DNA of 64,000 nucleotides, taken from NCBI GenBank assembly GCA_038380795.1, contig CM076267.1, positions 16,599,501-16,663,500 on the forward strand, in the 5' to 3' direction. The position numbers and the translations under genes are program-made. The notes beneath the pieces are model-generated. The model made no database searches, was not told the DNA's origin, and saw only the letters and a program-made list of their open reading frames with translations. The number at the start of each line of letters is the position of its first letter. Position 1 is the stretch's first letter. Origin of the DNA: Pyrocephalus nanus. Lineage: Eukaryota; Chordata; Aves; Passeriformes; Tyrannidae. This document shows positions 54,611 to 64,000 of the stretch, in pieces.

Positions 54611-57600
54611 GTATTCACTCACGGGCATTGTGTGCCCATGTTAAGGTGTTTACTTGGAGATCTTAACACTCAGAACTTGTAAGTAAAAAGTAGGCATCAC
54701 TGGCATGAGGATACCACAACCCTTCATCACAGAATCAAATTTTACCTTTGGGGTGACTTACAAAATATAGTTTGCTGCTACAACGGGGAAGGTTTGTTTC
54801 TAGCTTCTGCCATTCTCTCTGGGGATGAATCACAACTTTGGTCAGTGGGAGATGTCCCAGTGGTTCAGAGATGGGTATTGTGGTGAAAGCAGCACAAAGT
54901 GAATCATCTTCCAAGGCCCAATCTGCAGGATCAGCTCCATCCCTTCTTCAACACTTTCAAAGTCACTAAGAAAATTACTTCTGGCTCAAATAAGCTGCCA
55001 TCTGCACTTCCCACACAATTGCATGACCTGGCCATGATGCTCACCTAAGAGCTGGTGTCCCTGAAGTGGTAAATCAGAACTGGAGGCAGTAATACACACA
55101 GACCATTCCACTAGCAGAAAAAGTTCCCCTAATACATGCACAGGTATGGAAATTGAGCAGTGATACATAATTCCCATCATCATACTCTCCTATATCCCTT
55201 GGCCAGATACTCTGAGAGCCTTGGGACCCTGCAGATTGAATTGCATAGACCAATCTCCAACTGTTCAAATACTGCTTTTTTCTCCATCTTTACCTGCTTG
55301 CATAGACTTTCCAGGTCTTTATTCGAGGCTAGAACTGTCTCTGCTTACTTCAGCAGTTGCTTTTCTTCCTTCAGCTGTTACATTCCTGTCTGTCTGCTTC
55401 CAAAACCTCTGCTTAGGAAGCCTTATGTCACACACAGGCAGCTACTGGTTGTTTGGGTGCAGGGTGTCAAAACCAAACTCAAGCTGCAGAGCCCATGATG
55501 TCTCTCCTGAATATCCCTCTTGTGACAAAGCATTTTTCTGCCACATCAGGGTTTGGCATGGCTTGTCCCTCTCATTCACTACCTCCTGGGCTGCCACCAA
55601 CTGAAGCTGAATTTTTTCATGGTGGCAAACTCAGAGGCCAGCCCTGGTTCCCATGGCTTGAAACAAGAACAAGCTAGCCAATCTCCCTTCTGTGCAGCTG
55701 TTGAATTTCAAACTGCACTTGTTTCATCTAATACATCACTATCATGACAACAAACAAGCACCACTGCAGGTCCAGCATGACTACAGCAACATGCACAAAT
55801 GCATTTATGAGTGGCAGCCCTGAATAACCACCCAAGGTGGCAGCCAACTAAAAGCCCTCTCTCACTCCCTTTTTAATTCTGTTTGATCACATTCTCAGTG
55901 TAATGTGCAGTCCCTTTGGGACTCCACGCCAGTATTTCTTTAATAGTTAATTCAAGTTTGAATGTTCTAATGTTTATTTTATATGAACTAGTTTCATGCC
56001 AATTTATAATCAGCACCTACACTATAAACACAAAATGGTTTATACACAAAGACACAGCCTCTGGTAAGTTGTATCACAAGCTCGTGTGTCTAGTTATTAA
56101 ACCAGTTTGTCTGTAAACTTCAAATGTTTATTGTTCTAAAACACAGAGCCTTTCACCATTTAGGCTGTTTGTTCCATAATTACTCTGTGCATTGGCCTCA
56201 AAATTTCATTCTCCCCTTGGGCCTTTAAGTAAATCCCTCACACATGAATTCCAGCCCCCACTGTAAAATATAAACTAAATTGGTGGAATGCAAATTTTAA
56301 CATCAGAGATTCCTAATGCACAACTGGATATACACTTTGGCCCCACGCCATTGTCAACACCGAGGTGAATGCCAGTAACTCGATTACCAGTGAAAGTCAC
56401 TTATCCCCACCCTCCTGTCCACACCTTCAGCACCGCTGGACAGCCTTCACACCCGCTGGGAAGGACTCAGTCTCATGGGGCACCTGAACTCTGCACTGGT
56501 GTTTCGATCTGAATGCAACCCAGGACACTGAATGCATTAAGCTGGGTGATTCTTAGTTCCTGTCAGACATTCCCTACCCTGCTCTGGCTCAGACAGCTGG
56601 GCTGGTAGTGTGCCCAGCTCCCCCTCCTGCCCCTGCTGCACCCAGGGACAGGTCTGGGGCCCCTTGCAGCCCTCAGGCTCTGGCCCCTAAATGACGGTGC
56701 CTCAGGCCTTCCTGTGAGGGCTCAGGATTACCAATATAAACACATTTTTCCTGTAAAAGCAAACACCTATAACTTCTGGCTGACTTTCAATGAAGTAATG
56801 ACAGCCTGCCAGGATAAACTCAACTGGCTCAGTAATGGGTTACACACTGGGCAGAGTTTTTGCAGGTCCACTACTGAGGCACACACATCAGAAGGAGCAA
56901 CTTACCTGCCTTGCTTCTTTCTCCTGTTGCAGTGTGAGGCTGAGGGCAACTCAGCTGCTCCACGTTTGTGCCCTGTTAGGGTGTGCCCATGGGCACAGGG
57001 CTATATAAACTAGGAGCAATCTCCTCTCAGCTCCCCCAGGATGGCTGAATCTTGGTAAATTGCCCTGTTTGAGCAAAGCAATATAAAGGAAAACCTGCAA
57101 GGCAAGATTTGTGTGAGGTACAAAGGCCTTTAAACATTTACAGATGCCCTTAATCTGCATGGTAGGAGGTGCCCTGGCTGAAGAAGGAGGAGAGGTGTGG
57201 AAGGAGTCCCTCGGGGCTGCAAGAGGGGAGAGCTGGCTGTTGTCCACAGCAAACTCCTCATTGTTGTGTTGTGAGCACTTGGTCAAGGGTCGAGGGAACA
57301 GCTCTCTCCCAGGCTGCTGAAGGCAGGGAGAGGAACTTGCAGAGGAAGGGAACAAACCTGCCAAGGCTGCGGTGTCCTGGTGTTAGAGGATGTTCCAGCT
57401 GTCCGGAGTGGCTATTCTGGCCCTTTCTCTGCACCCTATGGCAGTGTTGTGGGGCTGTTGGTAGTGTTCATCCCACGTGTTTCAGGCCTGTGGCTGCTGC
57501 TCTGTATAGCAAGTGGTGCCTTCTGGTCTCCCTTCCTGGCAGCTTGCATTGGTGTTAAGGCTGCCTGATTGGCTCCTGTGTCTGTGGTGGTGTGTTCTCC

Positions 57601-59800
57601 ATTTGGTGGCTTAACCATCACTGCTGCAGAGCTGGTAGGAGAAAGAACAGGTACAAAGAAGAATGGTGGCCATAGGTGACAACAAAAGATGGAATTTCAG
57701 AAACCCAGCCCTCAAAGCAGCTCCTGATGCAAGCCCTGGGTAAATGTGACTGTATTAGCCACACACACATACAGTTCATTCTCATGTAACACAGGGTGCT
57801 CTTCAAATACCCAGATCATATTTTTGAAAATAAAGACATTTCAATGAAAGAGAAAGCAGTTTGGTTGCTAATGGGGATGACATTTAATCATGCATATTTG
57901 TAAAATCATCTCAGCAAACTACTTTTAAAGTTTAATTTGAATATGCATAAAGGCTTGTTAACTTCTATGAAGTACAGCACCATGGTTTTGTAAAATTATC
58001 TGCTCTATATCATCTCTTTAAGGGAAACTATAACACATAACAGCTGAAAAGGCGCAATACTCTTACTATGCATGAGTGTCCTGAGGCTGCAGAGAAAGAT
58101 CGGTTCTCATTGGTTCTGTAACAAAAAATGCACACATAAGGAGCCAGCATAGTGAAGAAAACTCATTTTGAAATAATTCTTTTGTATTGCTGAAATTCCC
58201 CTTTTTAAAAAGCCACCTTGGAGTAAGTTATTCTATTTATGCTGAAAAGTAGCAAAACAAAAACAACTGTTGTTCTTTTTGTAATTACAGTCCCTGATGC
58301 ATTGGCAAAAGGAAATCCATAAGGACTTAGTCTGTGTTGCATTACTGCATAATCACAATAAAAACCTCATCTGGTATCCTCTCCTACCCCTCAAATCTGT
58401 TAAAAATCATAGTTACTGACAGATATTATGATAGAGTGCACAGGAGTTTTCAGTGTGAAAATACCATTGTTGTGGTTTAGCCATAAAGGAATAAACCCAA
58501 GATAACAGCATTTTATAATGACATTTATGCTATGCACCATTTGGAAGTTAATTTGCTATTAACAGACAATTACCTTCTTTAGTGCTTTGTCAACTCCCAT
58601 CTTAAAACTCCAGAATGAAATGGGAAAGGTCCATTAGAGTGACAATTGAATTTTACTCTCCTGTTTTTCCTAAGCTTAGTTCTTTAATATTGCTCATAGT
58701 TCTTGCTTTAAAACTGGAAAAGTCTATTTAATTTGGTCAATTAAGAACTTTATGTACTTCTTGGCAACAGAAGGGATTTGACTAACTTGTGGAAAGCTGG
58801 GTGTTACACATCCCACTGTGCTCCAAACACACAGCAACAGCAGACCCATAAAGGGTCTTAACTGTAGCCCTGACTTTTAGCAACAAAAATTGTAATGTAT
58901 GGTCTTTATTTGCAGCCACACCAAAAAAATGCCACTGGCAAGCCACGCAATTTACTTCCTCCTTTCAAAAATGTTTAGATGTGTAACATATGTCCAGAGC
59001 AATGAGCAGATGGTGCATTTGGTTTAAGGGAAAAAATGCTGAGTACAACCAAAGCATCAGGCCCAAACGGTGCTCAAGTGTAAACACTTGTTGATTTCTA
59101 TGTCATTTAAGTTATTGATGCAGTAATACGCTAAAATAAAAATGCTGGCTGGTGTAATGGCAGATGTGGATCAAACTTTCCATGACCCAGAGTCTCCAGG
59201 GACTGGGCAAAACGCAGGAAGAGGAACTGAAGTTGTATACCTTTTCCCTCGAGGTACCACAGTTGGCAGTCAGTCTCTGCTCTGGGATGAAGGATGCTTT
59301 CTCAACTCCACTGCTCTGGGACCTGGGAAAGCACTTCATTTCTTTGCTGCCATTTCCCTGTGCATCATCTTCAGTAATGTTTGTGAAGCAGATGACCTTG
59401 TTGGTCATCTTACACAACAGGATGTTTCTCCCAGCAAGCCATTAGTGGAGATAAAAATAACACTGCCCCTTGACCAGCAGTTGCAGATTCTGGAAATCTG
59501 GAATTCAGACTTCATGTGGTACTTAAAATGAATACATCTCACGCTTTAATTACAAGTGTTAACTTGGCTGGAAGTAATTTAACTTTGCCCATATTTTATG
59601 AGAAGTTATGTTGGAAGTCTTTATACACTGCTTTAGAGTTAATTTGGGCCTCGAAGTGCTAATGAGCTACCCCTTGATTAAAACAAAAAGAGCAGAGGCA
59701 TGTTCCCTTACTGTGTAAGCCTGAAGCAGCTTGATAAAAGCTAGGTATAACCAAGTTCCATGATAAACTAAGTTTTCAATTGCAAAAAGAAAGTAATCAG
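54611..59800. other. Intergenic region between convergent genes
   Basis: About 5 kb. It holds an orphan TATA-like site with a palindrome at about 56983-57009 and a moderately GC-rich stretch at 56400-57600. The rest is AT-rich. Open frames at 57169-57558, 57380-57568 and 59142-59531 match nothing I know. CD302, a lectin gene that follows LY75 in mammals, is not visible. Confidence 0.5.
56983..57009 (+). promoter_or_regulatory. TATA-like box behind a 14-bp palindrome
   Basis: GTGCCCATGGGCAC (56983-56996) is a perfect palindrome. TATATAAA (57002-57009) follows after agggc. This could be the core promoter of an unannotated transcript, but no recognisable gene lies downstream. Confidence 0.25.
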
Positions 59801-61656
59801 CATTCTTTTTAAACACATCAAAGATATTTATTATCTCTAAATTTTCTTATTGTTACCTGCTTTAATTCCGATCACAGCCCCTGTGCTATGTGCTTTTTTA
59901 CCCAGTGATTAATGAGCTGTACCTTAGCTCTGATAGCTGCTTCCATGGAAATAAAACCAGTGTAAGCAGTTTAGTGGTTTATTTAACTTTATTCTTTCAA
60001 TAACAATACTCCTAAATAATCTTTCTGTGTATTTCCGATGAAGTGGGTTATTCACCTGCACTAAGGCTATTGTGCTTACTCAAAAAAGACTTACCAGTGA
60101 TCAGACAACTTGGGTATGATGAAACAAACATGAAAAATGGGGCCTTAAAAAATTATTTACATCATTCATAAGAATAAAATATACCATTTTTAATAAAAAG
60201 TATATAATTTTTTGTATTGAATTAGGATTTTACTACCAAGTGCCACTTTACATTTCAGATTCACACCTAAAAATGCTCAAAGTATAAACATCTATAAAAC
60301 TAGTAAATCTCAAAACATGGGAACTTCTAAATAATTCTCCCTACTTATTACTGTAGGTAGAAAAAGACAATAACCAACACTTTTTCTAGTCCATTAAGTT
60401 AAAAGTCATTTGGCAAAGCACTTAGGCATATAAGCTTAACCAGAAGACATCAGGCACCAGGCTTTGCAATGTTTCAAACACTTCTCACACCAGGGTAAGC
60501 TGAAGAATGAAAGTTATTCATTACACAGTAACTAGCATCATAAGTACTTTTTCTGCAAGTTATCTCAGGAAAGCTATTTGTTCACAATTGTGCCCAAAGT
60601 ACCAAATAAACAACAAAAGTGCTTTACTTCTTTGATCAGCAAACTACCACAATGGCTCCTTTAACTTGCCCCTTTCAGGCTGTTGTTTTAACAGGCTCAA
60701 AATAGTAGCTATAAAAAGTTCTCTATTTCTCAACACAAATGATAAACATTCGCTTATCAAAATAGTGCAAACAGGAACAAAGAAAAGTGCCATCAACATA
60801 AGTAAACTGCAGGAAAAAAGGCAGTTGGACATCGTGACCTCGCACCGCTGCTTCAGAGAAATCAGTAGTACTCTTCTCAGCACATCAGTCCAAACATTCC
60901 TATTTACCATCTCATGACACCACCACATGCAGAACGCATTTGGTCTTTTGCATATCCTCCTTCATAAAAGTAAATGCACCTGTTCTTTGTACTGTGCATT
61001 AAAAAAAGTCAATAGACTTTTTCAAAACATTAATTGATAAAATCGTTTAGTAAATAATATATACAACTCTGTCTTCCCTTTTTTCCTTTATAGCTTTCTT
61101 TGGAGTGCATAGGAAAGGCTGCAGTGACACATCACATATAAAAATCAAGTTTAAGTTTTATGTAGAATACTCAAGTATTTTTTGCATTTATGTACACAAG
61201 TTTTTTTACCATATATTCTTTCTCACTCTTTCCTTAGACTTATCTTTTATCTTCTTGGACAGATGACATATTTCACCTATAAAGTTACAGGCTGGTAACC
61301 ATAAGGTTAGGCATTTAATCCTAATATAAATAAGAGTATTGGGGGAAGTAAATTTTAAGTGTATTCATTAAACTGATGTTGCATGAAGTGCTGTTGGCAT
61401 TAATTTATTCCATTAAAAGCTCTTTCCAGTAAAAAGAGAAAATGCTATAAATTAAAAAATACAACAGAACTCTAGAAACTTATAATTACTACTGACTTTT
61501 TATCAGAAAATTGCACTTGCATATAAAAGAACAAATTTTAGCCCCCATTCATAACCTTATTACTTTTCCAAAAAGAAGTAATGGAACATCAAGCAGCTAA
61601 TTTCTTATGGCTTCACACAGTGAAGTTCTTTCTTAAATTAACCAGAAGGAAGTTTC
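59800..61656 (-). other. LY75: Probable 3' UTR of the lectin-receptor gene
   Basis: AT-rich sequence after the stop, read on the minus strand. AATAAA on that strand falls at 59988-59993, 59978-59983 and 59827-59832. The end is inferred from these signals only. Confidence 0.35.
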
Positions 61657-61841
61657 TCAATAGCCATCTTTTGTGAACATATCATCGGTTTCATCATCGT
61701 TCATGCCTCGCTGATAGCGTACTGAAGAGAAGGCACTCCAGTGAAGACGCTTCTTTTTGTAGAGATAGAACACCAGCCCACCAGCAAAGACTAAGATAAC
61801 TAGCAGGGCAAATGCTACAGCCACACCAGTATGATTAGAAC
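61657..61841 (-). CDS. LY75: LY75 (DEC-205)-like last exon: membrane span and cytoplasmic tail
   Basis: 185 nt with stop TCA (minus TGA) at 61657-61659. It encodes SNHTGVAVAFALLVILVFAG, then GLVFYLYKKKRLH and the tail WSAFSSVRYQRGMNDDETDD followed by MFTKDGY. There is one transmembrane helix with a basic stop-transfer end. The tail motif FSSVRY and the acidic cluster match the endocytic and late-endosome sorting signals of DEC-205. MRC1, MRC2 and PLA2R1 tails, as I recall them, do not fit. Acceptor on the minus strand is ctctttcag. NHT is a possible N-glycosylation site just outside the membrane. Confidence 0.88.
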
Positions 61842-62071
61842 CTGAAAGAGAAAAAAAGACAAACAGTAATTCTGTAAGAGTTTTGGCAAGTATATTTTGT
61901 CATGGGGTTCATACATAGGTAGCTCTACACTCTTCCTGCATGCATTTAGTTGAAATCAAGGCAAACTCCTTCATCATATTAAGTCTTAAGTCACATGGGA
62001 AGTTAGATGCTGATTCATATGGGAATGTATTAACTTGTTTTTCCATAATTTTGTTGTTAATTTACTAATAT

Positions 62072-62112
62072 TTAGGTTGGAAGGGACCTCCAGAGGTCAA
62101 AAAAACCTACTT
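62072..62112 (-). mobile_element. Short CR1 3'-end remnant
   Basis: taggttggaagggacctccag and the next few bases resemble the reversed CR1 3' end (ggttggaa-ggacctc). Only about 40 bases are recognisable. Confidence 0.5.
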
Positions 62113-62841
62113 GTTAATGCTGCAGTCATTTAGAGGTTTGTATAACTCATAAATCTACTGAGGTCCTGGACTCTTGGATGGAAGCACTTGGAATAGGAGA
62201 CAATTATACTTCTTTCAGACTGAAAAGATCTTACTGAGGTCTTCCTTAGCAGCATGAAGTCAAAACTATTCCTGCATTTCCACCTCAGTGAAAATTTATA
62301 CAAAATCAGAAAGATCCCACTGCTTCTCAGAAACCTGCTTGCTTAATGCTCAGGTAATTGCTCTCTTTCCTGTACAAAGCACAGCATGAGGAAGTAACAT
62401 GTGGCCTGAGCCTTTTTCTGGAGCTCCTTTCCAGAAGCCTCCTCAAGACTGAAAACACAATCTGCAGTACCTGCTTACTCAGCATCTCTTACAAGCAGAA
62501 CTCTGATTCCACCTACACAGACTCACCCATGACAGATACCCTGTGGTAAGAAGCAATAGCAACTATCTATGCTTACTTCTAAGTGGACATTTCAGTTCTC
62601 TCCCTTATCCACTGAGTGGACAGTGGGAGCCAGGAGAAGTAAATTCCTAGACAGTTTGTCTCTGAATGCAATTTTATGGCTAAACAACAACTGAAGACTC
62701 TTGCTTAGGCAGAGGTACTTGATGGGTTCTTTTGTGAATTGCACTTCAGTTATTTCAACACAGACTTTACCCAACAAACCAGAAAACCCTGAAAACAGCC
62801 TCTACAAAATTAAGTCTCCACTAAAGGCAATGTCTCCATAC

Positions 62842-63009
62842 CTAAAGGAGCTTTGCAAACCACTCTGCTTTGACTACGACTGCAGTCAACTTTGGACCAC
62901 GTGCCAGTTCTGGATGTGATAACACTGCATTTTTCATTGGCTTCTGCAGTTTTATTCTCCCAGTTGACATAATTAACTGATGAGCCATCCATCCAGTTCA
63001 GGGACTGAC
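62842..63009 (-). CDS. LY75: LY75-like penultimate exon: C-terminal half of last C-type lectin domain
   Basis: 168 nt, phase 1 to 1. It encodes QSLNWMDGSSVNYVNWENK, EANEKCSVITSRTGTWSKVD and CSRSQSRVVCKAPL. WMDG...NW and three Cys (EKC, VDC, VVC) fit a C-type lectin fold. The EPN/WND calcium-sugar residues are absent, as is usual for DEC-205 domains. NKT is a possible glycosylation site. Minus-strand acceptor is cccaacag, donor gtatgg. Confidence 0.9.
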
Positions 63010-63458
63010 CTGTTGGGAAAAATAATTGCTTAGTTTAGATCACCAAAACATGCTGTAATGCTACACAGTGTCATTAACAATCTGCTGACTTCTTTACATT
63101 GCTAAAATGAACAGGGCTGATTATTCATCTCATATATTAAAAGCAGTAAATATGAACATGTAACTTTTAGCCACACCTCTTCTCTAGGCCTTTATCAGTT
63201 GATGCATTTGCAGCTTAACCATTAGGCACCAATAGCAGCATTGGGAAAAATGATTTTCAGTGACTCCTGATTACCCTAGGTGTGCAATAGGAAGAGATTT
63301 TACTACAGTCAACTCCAAAGGGCTTTATAAGGGATTCCAACCTCAAGCAGAAGTTACTGTACGCTACCAACACTATGAAACTATTCTTAGTTGAGGATTT
63401 ATGCATTTTCATTTACCACATGAAACACTGATGGTCACACACGGTTGCTACTTCTTAC

Positions 63459-63581
63459 CCTTAGAGTTCTGTGCCAGGCCAAGCCATACATTCTTGGTGA
63501 TGAGATCATGTTCCCTTATGTGTTTGCTCACAAATGCATTTTCCTCAGCATCCACTATAGTCAGAAGGGTTGCTGAAGGAT
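63459..63581 (-). CDS. LY75: LY75-like exon: middle of last C-type lectin domain
   Basis: 123 nt, phase 1 to 1. It encodes PSATLLTIVDAEENAFVSKH and then IREHDLITKNVWLGLAQNSK. L-L-T-I-x-x-x-x-E-x-x-F-V and W-L-G-L are core C-type lectin motifs. Donor on the minus strand is gtaag. The upstream border is uncertain because the apparent intron to the next exon is only 38 nt. Confidence 0.8.
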
Positions 63582-63619
63582 CTAAGTGGCAGAGGAAACC
63601 AGTCAGAGTTGTAACTTAC

Positions 63620-63749
63620 AAGATTTTTCATAGTGCTTGTACGTTGAGTTTTCTGTGGGAACAATTGCTATGCGAAAAGATTTGCTGATCTGGGCTTGTA
63701 AAATAAGCTTGAAGTAACCTTCAGAATAAAGGTATGAACCTCCCATCCT
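63620..63749 (-). CDS. LY75: LY75-like exon: N-terminal part of last C-type lectin domain (borders uncertain)
   Basis: 130 nt open on the minus strand. It encodes GYFKLILQAQISKSFRIAIV, then PTENSTYKHYEKS, ending in T|gtaagt. TYKHYEKS fits the 'W-x-x-A-x-x-x-C' helix that precedes the L-x-x-I motif. A strong donor and a pyrimidine-rich acceptor (tttttag) support it. An alternative acceptor lies inside (ctgaag|gt). Exons further upstream were not found before the window ends. Confidence 0.5.
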
Positions 63750-64000
63750 CTAAAAAATACAGCATATACAGTTATACAAAATGGCTTCAGATGACTCATT
63801 ATTCTAGTAGTATAAAAAATAAAATGGGAGTAAACTTACTGCAGCTGCAGAATACATACATGGAAAATATCAGAATATATGCCCACTGAAAATTACTAGC
63901 CTTGTCCAAGTAATAAGCCCTTTTCAAAAACATAGTTGAACAAAAGCTCAGCATTTTGCTGAGTCAAAATAATTTCTAAATTAATCCTCTCATTGTGCCT

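Noticed and set aside
57169..57558. 129-codon plus-strand frame in the intergenic region
   Set aside because: Cys- and Trp-rich, matches nothing known, and overlaps another frame; no coding signal beyond being open.
59142..59531. 129-codon plus-strand frame and an opposing frame on the minus strand
   Set aside because: No domain, no splice context, and within the AT-rich tail-to-tail spacer; probably chance.
63750..64000. Possible further LY75 exon ending in a gtaag-like donor at about 63839 on the minus strand
   Set aside because: With the acceptor that I can see (ttttcag) the frame needed to join the next exon contains a stop, so I could not support it.

Overview
The window looks like nuclear DNA of a bird, or at least of a sauropsid. 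It is intron-rich and CpG-poor, and it carries several CR1-type LINE fragments, including copies with the ATTCTATG-like 3' tail typical of CR1. I saw no bacterial-style operons, no tRNA or rRNA genes and no CRISPR array.

Positions 2242 to 52430 on the plus strand hold the 3' part of a class X myosin gene. I place 30 coding exons with canonical GT-AG borders. Their phases all agree and they join into one open reading frame of 1662 residues plus a stop. The order is: end of the motor domain (switch II DIFGFE through the converter), three IQ motifs, a charged single alpha helix and short coiled coil, an acidic Ser/Tyr-rich linker, the split PH1 interrupted by PH2, then PH3, MyTH4 and FERM. The first motor exons, with the P-loop and switch I, lie before the window. 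Compared from memory with human MYO10 the order is the same, but the sequence is clearly more diverged than I expect for bird MYO10 itself. I therefore read it as a MYO10-like paralogue and label it MYO10L as a working symbol. The 3' UTR probably ends near 54.6 kb.

Positions 61657 to about 63749 on the minus strand hold the last exons of a convergent gene for a mannose-receptor-family protein. It has a terminal C-type lectin domain, a membrane span and a short tail with FSSVRY and an acidic cluster. The tail points to LY75 (DEC-205). The two genes are tail to tail, about 9 kb apart stop to stop, and the space between is mostly AT-rich without a recognisable gene.

The most interesting non-coding signal is a sharp CpG island at about 19.6-19.8 kb. 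It sits in the intron just before the first IQ exon, which is where a promoter for a motor-less ('headless') myosin X would be expected. Other points to check are two in-frame candidate alternative exons in the myosin gene, an implausibly short 38-nt intron in the lectin gene, a perfect 12-bp-stem hairpin, and an orphan TATA box with a palindrome between the genes. Introns hold CR1 copies of at least two ages and otherwise little that I can recognise.
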